In this document: positions 59,940 to 64,000 of the stretch, piece after piece
Position numbering within the stretch: the first letter of the stretch is position 1
Layout of the letters: each line of letters starts with the position of its first letter
Assembly (NCBI RefSeq): GCF_004404055.1
Contig: NZ_SOHK01000012.1
Span: 1-64,000, forward strand
Source: Cryobacterium ruanii
GTDB taxonomy: Bacteria > Actinomycetota > Actinomycetes > Actinomycetales > Microbacteriaceae
DNA length: 64,000 bases
Reading direction: 5' to 3'
Notes under the pieces: model-generated
Told to the model about the DNA's origin: nothing
Database searches by the model: none
The model's input: the letters and a program-made list of their open reading frames with translations, nothing else
Position numbers and translations under genes: made by a program

Positions 59940-61370
59940 ATGGGGCTTCAGATGAGTCGTTCGGTGGGTCTACTCGTTGCTGCGTTGGCCAGCGGTGCAG
60001 CGACCGTGCTCTGGGTGGCCGTCGCCTCAGACCGGCCCACAGCGGGAAATGCGATCGACCAGGTGATGTTCTTCGTCTGGACCCTTCTCTATGCTTTGGA
60101 TATCCCCGCCCCCCGAGTATTGCTGGCAGCCGTGTGCCTGGCGATTTTCTTTGCAGTAGGCGTTGCTCTCATCGAATACCGGGTCACCAACAAGTCCCGA
60201 AAATCGTCGGACTTCCGCACGGCCCCACTCGCGCCGAAAATCGTGATGGCAGCCACGCGAGGTATTTTCGCCGGTCCGGTCACCATCACCGTGTTGATTC
60301 CCGCCCACAACGAGGAAGCGTCACTGTCGGCTACCCTCCGCTCGCTCCTGTCGCAGTCCCACCGGCCCGAGCGCGTGATTGTCATCGCCGATAATTGCAC
60401 CGACGGCACTGTGGCCGTGGCTCTTCGTAACGGAGTCGAAGTCTATGAGTCCATGGGTAACACGGAAAAGAAGGCCGGCGCCTTGAACCAGATTCTCGCG
60501 CGCATATTGCCGGGCCAAGGTGACAACGACATCGTCATGATTGTCGATGCCGACACCACCCTGGACGCTGGTTTTCTTGCGGCGGGGGTCGCTCGTTTCA
60601 CCAGTGACCGTGCACTGATGGCGATTGGCGGACTGTTTTATGGTGAACCGGGCGCCGGGCTGCTCGGCCAGATGCAGCGCAACGAGTACGTGCGCTACTC
60701 CGCGCAGATCAAGCGCCGTCGCGGAATGGTGTTCGTTCTCACGGGAACCGCATCGATGTTCCGGCCTCGCGCCCTGATGGAGGTCGCGAGCAGTCGTGGT
60801 TCTGCCCTCCCCGGGAACCCCGGTGATGTGTACGATACCCGGGCGCTCACCGAGGACAACGAGCTCACGATCGCCCTGAAATCCCTCGGAGCGCTCATTA
60901 TTTCGCCGTCCGAGTGCACCGTGGTCACCGAGGTCATGCCGACGCTGCGCACCCTGTGGGTGCAACGTCTGCGCTGGCAGCGCGGTGCCCTAGAAAATAT
61001 CGGCGCCTACGGCATCACGCCGTCCACCCTTCGGTATTGGGCCCAACAACTCGGCATCGGATACAGCGTGATCGCCCTCACGACTTTTCTTTTTCTTATT
61101 GCCCTGACGCTGTTCTCAATAAGCGCCTGGGTTTGGTTCCCCTTCTGGCTCGGCATCGGTACCGTCTTCACCATTGAACGCGTGGTCTCCGTCTGGAGGG
61201 GTGGCTGGGCGGCCCGCGTGCTCGCTGTCACGGTGATTCCGGAGCTTCTGTTCGACATGTACCTCAATGCCGTCTTCGTGAAGGGAATCATCGATATCAC
61301 GCGCGGGCGGAAAGGAAGCTGGGGTCATGTGGAGCAGAGGAACACCGCGCGCTCGGCGAAGACCCAATGA
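59940..61370 (+). CDS. Membrane glycosyltransferase family 2
   Basis: 476 residues. Two N-terminal membrane helices, then a GT2 catalytic domain (residues about 120-340): VTITVLIPAHNEEASLSATLRSLLSQS, VIADNCTDGT, IVDADTTLD (Asp-x-Asp), the acceptor site TEDNELTIAL (Glu-Asp) and QRLRWQRGA (Q-x-x-R-W), followed by three or so membrane helices. This is the motif set of processive cellulose/hyaluronan-synthase-like enzymes. ATG 59940 is preferred to the longer open frame. The stop overlaps the next small gene by 4 nt. Confidence 0.85.
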   Translation: MGLQMSRSVGLLVAALASGAATVLWVAVASDRPTAGNAIDQVMFFVWTLLYALDIPAPRVLLAAVCLAIFFAVGVALIEYRVTNKSRKSSDFRTAPLAPKIVMAATRGIFAGPVTITVLIPAHNEEASLSATLRSLLSQSHRPERVIVIADNCTDGTVAVALRNGVEVYESMGNTEKKAGALNQILARILPGQGDNDIVMIVDADTTLDAGFLAAGVARFTSDRALMAIGGLFYGEPGAGLLGQMQRNEYVRYSAQIKRRRGMVFVLTGTASMFRPRALMEVASSRGSALPGNPGDVYDTRALTEDNELTIALKSLGALIISPSECTVVTEVMPTLRTLWVQRLRWQRGALENIGAYGITPSTLRYWAQQLGIGYSVIALTTFLFLIALTLFSISAWVWFPFWLGIGTVFTIERVVSVWRGGWAARVLAVTVIPELLFDMYLNAVFVKGIIDITRGRKGSWGHVEQRNTARSAKTQ

Positions 61371-61636
61371 CCACCATGATGCTGGCACCGGTGGGTATCC
61401 TGCTTCCGGAGTCGGTGCTGTACTCCGACTTCTTTGCCAACCTCGCGACATTTGTGGCGATCAACACGGTGATGTACGCGGTGCTCGCGATTGGCAAGAT
61501 CCTGCCGAGACTGTACCTCAGCGATCTCATGCCCGGCCAGCGTCGCCGCCATGAAACCCGGAGCATCTACCCCGAGACCAATCCGGATACGGTTCCGATG
61601 CGACGACAGAGTGAGGAACCAGAATCCATTACGTAG
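61367..61636 (+). CDS. Small membrane partner of the GT2 enzyme
   Basis: 89 residues from ATG 61367, coupled by a 4-nt overlap with the glycosyltransferase. One or two hydrophobic segments (ESVLYSDFFANLATFVAINTVMYAVLAIG) and a basic tail. Its coupling suggests a subunit or assembly factor of the polysaccharide synthase; no known family recognised. Confidence 0.65.
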   Translation: MTTMMLAPVGILLPESVLYSDFFANLATFVAINTVMYAVLAIGKILPRLYLSDLMPGQRRRHETRSIYPETNPDTVPMRRQSEEPESIT

Positions 61637-61713
61637 TGAAGGGCTGCAGCGCGGGAGTTATCAAATGATCGATTGTCGCAAAGTCCCCGATCTGTGCAAT
61701 CGTGCTCCTGGGA

Positions 61714-62451
61714 CTACCGATATTCCGGGTTGGGTTGAAATCCAAAGCGTTCGCCGCGATCCCAGTCCTCGCGCACGTTGCCGAACGCCGGAAGGCCGCC
61801 ATTCTTCTTCAGGATTGAGGCGAGGTGCATGAGGTTCCAGCTCATGAAGGTCGTGTTGCGGTTGGTGAAATCGTTTTGTGTGCCGCCCGATCCCTCGTCG
61901 AGGTAGCTAGGGCCGGGTCCTATCTCGCCGATCCAGCCGGCATCAGCAGCGGGCGGAATGGAATAGCCGATGTGCTGCAGGCTGTAGAGCAGGTTCGACG
62001 TGCAGTGCTTCAGACCGTCTTCGTTGCCGGTAATAATTGCCCCGCCGACCTTGCCGTAGAAAATGTACTGGCCCTTATCGTTAAATTCGCCCGAGTGGGC
62101 GTAGAGCCGTTCCACGATTCGTTTGGTTACCGAGCCGTTGTCGCCGAGCCAGATCGGACCTGCCAACACGAGAATATCGGCGGATTGCACCGTCGAAAAC
62201 AGCGACGGCCAGGCATCCGCTTGCCAGCCGTGTTCGGTCATGTCGGGGTAGACGCCGGTGGCGATGTCATGGTCGATGGCGCGAATGAGGTCGACCTGAA
62301 CCCCCTGCTCCCGCATGATCCGGGCGCTGAGGTCAACGATTCCTTGGGTATTACTGATCTCCGGGCTGCGTTTAAGGGTGCAATTGATGAAGACGGCATG
62401 CAGGTCTGAGTAGTCGAAGGATTCTCGTTCTGGGCTAATTGTCTCGTTCAC
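61714..62451 (-). CDS. Flavodoxin-like NAD(P)H-dependent oxidoreductase
   Basis: 245 residues with the flavodoxin fold of NADPH-dependent FMN reductases/quinone reductases: HAVFINCTLKRSPEISNTQGIVD (phosphate-binding loop), SADILVLAGPIWLGDNGSVTKRIVERLY and KVGGAIITGNEDGLKHC. It probably reduces quinones, nitro compounds or flavins in the cytoplasm. It starts with GTG 62451, overlapping a degenerate chaplin-like frame by 4 nt, which is probably coincidence. Confidence 0.8.
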   Translation of the reverse strand: MNETISPERESFDYSDLHAVFINCTLKRSPEISNTQGIVDLSARIMREQGVQVDLIRAIDHDIATGVYPDMTEHGWQADAWPSLFSTVQSADILVLAGPIWLGDNGSVTKRIVERLYAHSGEFNDKGQYIFYGKVGGAIITGNEDGLKHCTSNLLYSLQHIGYSIPPAADAGWIGEIGPGPSYLDEGSGGTQNDFTNRNTTFMSWNLMHLASILKKNGGLPAFGNVREDWDRGERFGFQPNPEYR

Positions 62452-62813
62452 CCCGTTAGTAAATCACCCGACTGCAAGCGATAACAGGGGGTTGATTTTG
62501 CCGGCGGGGGCGCGCCGCTGCCGATGCCGGTTGTGGTGGGTGCGAGGCCCAGCGGGGCAGCGTCGAGCGCGGTCGGTGCGGCCGGTGCGGCCGTTGTGTC
62601 CTGACGAGCCGACGAATCGCCCAGCACGCTGATGGTGTTTCCGCTCAGGGCGACGGGAGCGGCCACGTCACTGACGACCTGGGTGCCCGAGGCGATTCCG
62701 TCGGATCCGGACGTACTGGGTGCCTCGGCGGCTCTGGCCGCGAAGATGCCGATGAGCGAGAAGCCCCCGACGAGAGTAGCTCAGCAGAGGCCCTCTTTAA
62801 TGAATGCATTCAC
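62448..62813 (-). pseudogene. Chaplin-like small secreted protein, broken by a stop
   Basis: The frame starts GTG 62813 with GGAG 9 nt before it and reads NAFIKEGLC, then TGA, then ATLVGGFSLIGIFAARAAEA, a signal peptide in which the stop replaces Trp (TGG to TGA). The mature part, SGTQVVSDVAAPVALSGNTISVLGDSS, follows the chaplin-domain pattern, but the usual Cys is Ser. The tail after residue 60 is Pro/Ala-rich and not chaplin-like. So a cell-surface amphipathic protein gene has decayed. Confidence 0.55.
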
Positions 62814-63157
62814 GGTGGTGCTCCAAAACGAGTGATGGTGTGCTCCCAGAGGGGAGACCTCGACAACGGTTCCGACCAAGGCCAGCCGCAGGGCAGACCC
62901 AGGCGGCAGAGAAGTCGATTCCGTCATTAGGCACCCCCGTCCTTTGTGGGTATTAACTGAATTTCAGGTCGACACGTTTTCCCGATTAGCGCCATCGAAA
63001 CGCCGTCATTCCCAGAGATCCCTTTCCGCGCCGAGCGCGCCGCCCAGCACATTCCGCCGCCGACGTTCTGGTCGCACACGCCGCGGCGCGCGGGGGTCCC
63101 GATAGCTGGTATAGTTTTCAAGTTGTCTCCGAGCGTCAAAGTTCGGAAGATCGACAT
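62814..63157. other. Gap before tRNA-Arg
   Basis: About 340 bp without a gene. It should hold the tRNA promoter; no clear element is seen. Confidence 0.4.
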
Positions 63158-63230
63158 GCGCTCGTAGCTCAACGGATAGAGCATCTGACTACGGATCAGA
63201 AGGTTGGGGGTTCGAATCCCTTCGGGCGCA
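63158..63230 (+). tRNA. tRNA-Arg (anticodon ACG)
   Basis: 73 nt that fold as a full cloverleaf: acceptor GCGCTCG with CGGGCGC, D-arm with GCTC...GAGC, anticodon stem TCTGA/TCAGA with loop CTACGGA (anticodon ACG), T-arm GGGGGTTCGAATCCC, discriminator A. CCA is not encoded. A terminator follows. Confidence 0.95.
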
Positions 63231-63235
63231 CAGTA

Positions 63236-63269
63236 AGCCCCGTCCGACAGCCGTCGGACGGGGCTTTTT
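63236..63269 (+). terminator. Intrinsic terminator of tRNA-Arg
   Basis: AGCCCCGTCCGAC (63236-63248) pairs perfectly with GTCGGACGGGGCT (63253-63265), followed by a T-run. Confidence 0.9.
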
Positions 63270-63270
63270 A

Positions 63271-63294
63271 CTTGCCAGCTTGCCAGCTTGCCAG
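63271..63294 (+). repeat. Short tandem repeat
   Basis: CTTGCCAG is repeated three times in a row, followed by related CCAGCC and CAGCCGA pieces to about 63320. Intergenic; probably of no function. Confidence 0.6.
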
Positions 63295-63398
63295 CCAGCC
63301 GAGTCAGCCGAGCCAGCCGAACCGGTCGTTACGTGCGCTGGAGATAGCCTTTGTGCCGTTATGGCCGTTGGACGCGCGCGGTCCGTAGACTCTGCAGT

Positions 63399-64000
63399 AT
63401 GCATCTTCCGCGTCTCCTATTCGCCGACCAGCTCGGTCCTCACTACGATGACGGCGGCCCGATCGTGCTGGTCGAAGCCACTGCCGTGCTGGGACGTCGC
63501 ACGTACCACCGGGCCAAGGCGCACCTCATCCTGAGCGCACTGCGCCATCGAGCGCGCGAGTTGGGCGACCGCGTCGAGTTTCTGCACGCGGAGCACTATC
63601 GGGACGTGCTCGACGGTCGTGAGCTCGAGGTGATCAACCCCACCTCGTGGGGCGCGCGGGCGCTGGTTGCCGAGCTCGGGGCATCCGTTCTGCCGAGTCG
63701 AGGCTTCGTGACGAGCGAGCAGGACTTCGCCGGTTGGGCCGACGGCCGGCCCGCCTCCCGACTCGTGATGGAGAAGTTCTACCGACACGTGCGCACGACC
63801 ACCGGCATACTCATGCGTGGCCCGGAGCCGGAGGGTGGGCGCTTCAACTTCGATCATGACAATCGACAGCCGCCCCCGAAGAACGCGGTCGGCCTCGGCC
63901 TGCCCGACCCGTGGGCTCCCGTCGAAGACGACATCGACGCGGAGGTGCGTCGAGATCTCGACCGCCTCGTCGCGGAGGGCCGCGTGCACCTGATTGGACA
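63399..64000 (+). CDS. Cryptochrome/photolyase-family protein (Fe-S type), partial
   Basis: 200 residues of a gene that continues past the window. It starts HLPRLLFADQLGPHYDDGG and contains LVEATAVLGRRTYHRAKAHLILSALRHRARELG, EVINPTSWGARAL, PSRGFVTSEQDFAGWADGR and GRFNFDHDNRQPPPKNAVGLGLPDP, all typical of the deoxyribodipyrimidine-photolyase-related (PhrB-like, iron-sulfur) family, which repairs (6-4) photoproducts. The FAD- and cluster-binding C-terminal half lies outside. ATG 63399 is chosen by similarity; no strong ribosome site is visible. Confidence 0.85.
   Translation, partial: MHLPRLLFADQLGPHYDDGGPIVLVEATAVLGRRTYHRAKAHLILSALRHRARELGDRVEFLHAEHYRDVLDGRELEVINPTSWGARALVAELGASVLPSRGFVTSEQDFAGWADGRPASRLVMEKFYRHVRTTTGILMRGPEPEGGRFNFDHDNRQPPPKNAVGLGLPDPWAPVEDDIDAEVRRDLDRLVAEGRVHLIG

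Noticed and set aside
63271-63320. CTTGCCAG tandem repeats as a CRISPR array
   Set aside because: The repeats are only 8 bp and directly adjacent, without spacers; no cas genes lie nearby. No CRISPR array was seen anywhere in the window.

Overview
The window is high-GC actinobacterial DNA. GTG/TTG starts, chaplin-like and mycothiol-linked proteins, SCO6880-type conjugation genes and an Fe-S-type photolyase suggest the family Microbacteriaceae; this is inference, as there is no rRNA or marker gene to confirm it. The left three quarters look like accessory DNA (conjugation genes, IS elements, a resolvase, many broken genes and long gene-poor gaps). The right quarter, from about 50 kb, looks like ordinary chromosome.

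Layout. 0-4.5 kb: end of a type IV secretion module (membrane protein end, SCO6880-like protein, VirB4-like ATPase, cell-wall hydrolase), followed to 6.6 kb by NrdH redoxin and two unknown cargo genes. 7-10.4 kb: small accessory genes, including a DUF6998/PD-(D/E)XK-like protein and an EACC1-like protein. 10.6-18.3 kb: a coherent aminophosphonate-type cluster: alkaline-phosphatase-superfamily hydrolase, four-gene ABC importer, FAD oxidoreductase of the TIGR03364 type, divergent GntR regulator and phosphonatase-like HAD enzyme. 18.3-19.6 kb: IS4-family debris. 19.6-31 kb: membrane protein, PadR-regulated ABC exporter, and scattered single genes (LysM lipoprotein, GNAT, MFS, SRPBCC, RidA). 31-38.4 kb: unknown gene with a structured leader, arginase-family gene split by a complete IS30 element, SGNH hydrolase, lipoprotein, acyltransferase and glycosyltransferase. 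A dispersed ~30-nt hairpin repeat occurs in many intergenic gaps between 21 and 36 kb.

38.5-47.4 kb is bounded by a serine resolvase gene and a second, decayed copy of the same resolvase tail. Inside are a three-gene coupled operon (subtilase lipoprotein, secreted toxin-like protein with a C-terminal His-rich motif, unknown acidic protein) and a coupled pair of OLD-family ATPase/TOPRIM nuclease plus a small unknown protein, which is a candidate defence system. A tRNA-Ser 3' end with its own terminator at 46.57 kb looks like the right attachment site of an integrated element that lies to its left.

46.7-50 kb holds a sigma-factor pseudogene, DUF1905 and mycothiol-dependent-isomerase-like genes and a frameshifted membrane protein. 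50.1-53.4 kb is a TetR-MMPL pair. 53.5-58.6 kb has a DUF2249 gene with a large membrane-fused NirK-like copper nitrite reductase, then a SulP transporter divergent from a MerR regulator. The right end carries a membrane glycosyltransferase with a small membrane partner, a flavodoxin-like reductase, a chaplin-like pseudogene, tRNA-Arg(ACG) and the start of a cryptochrome/photolyase gene.
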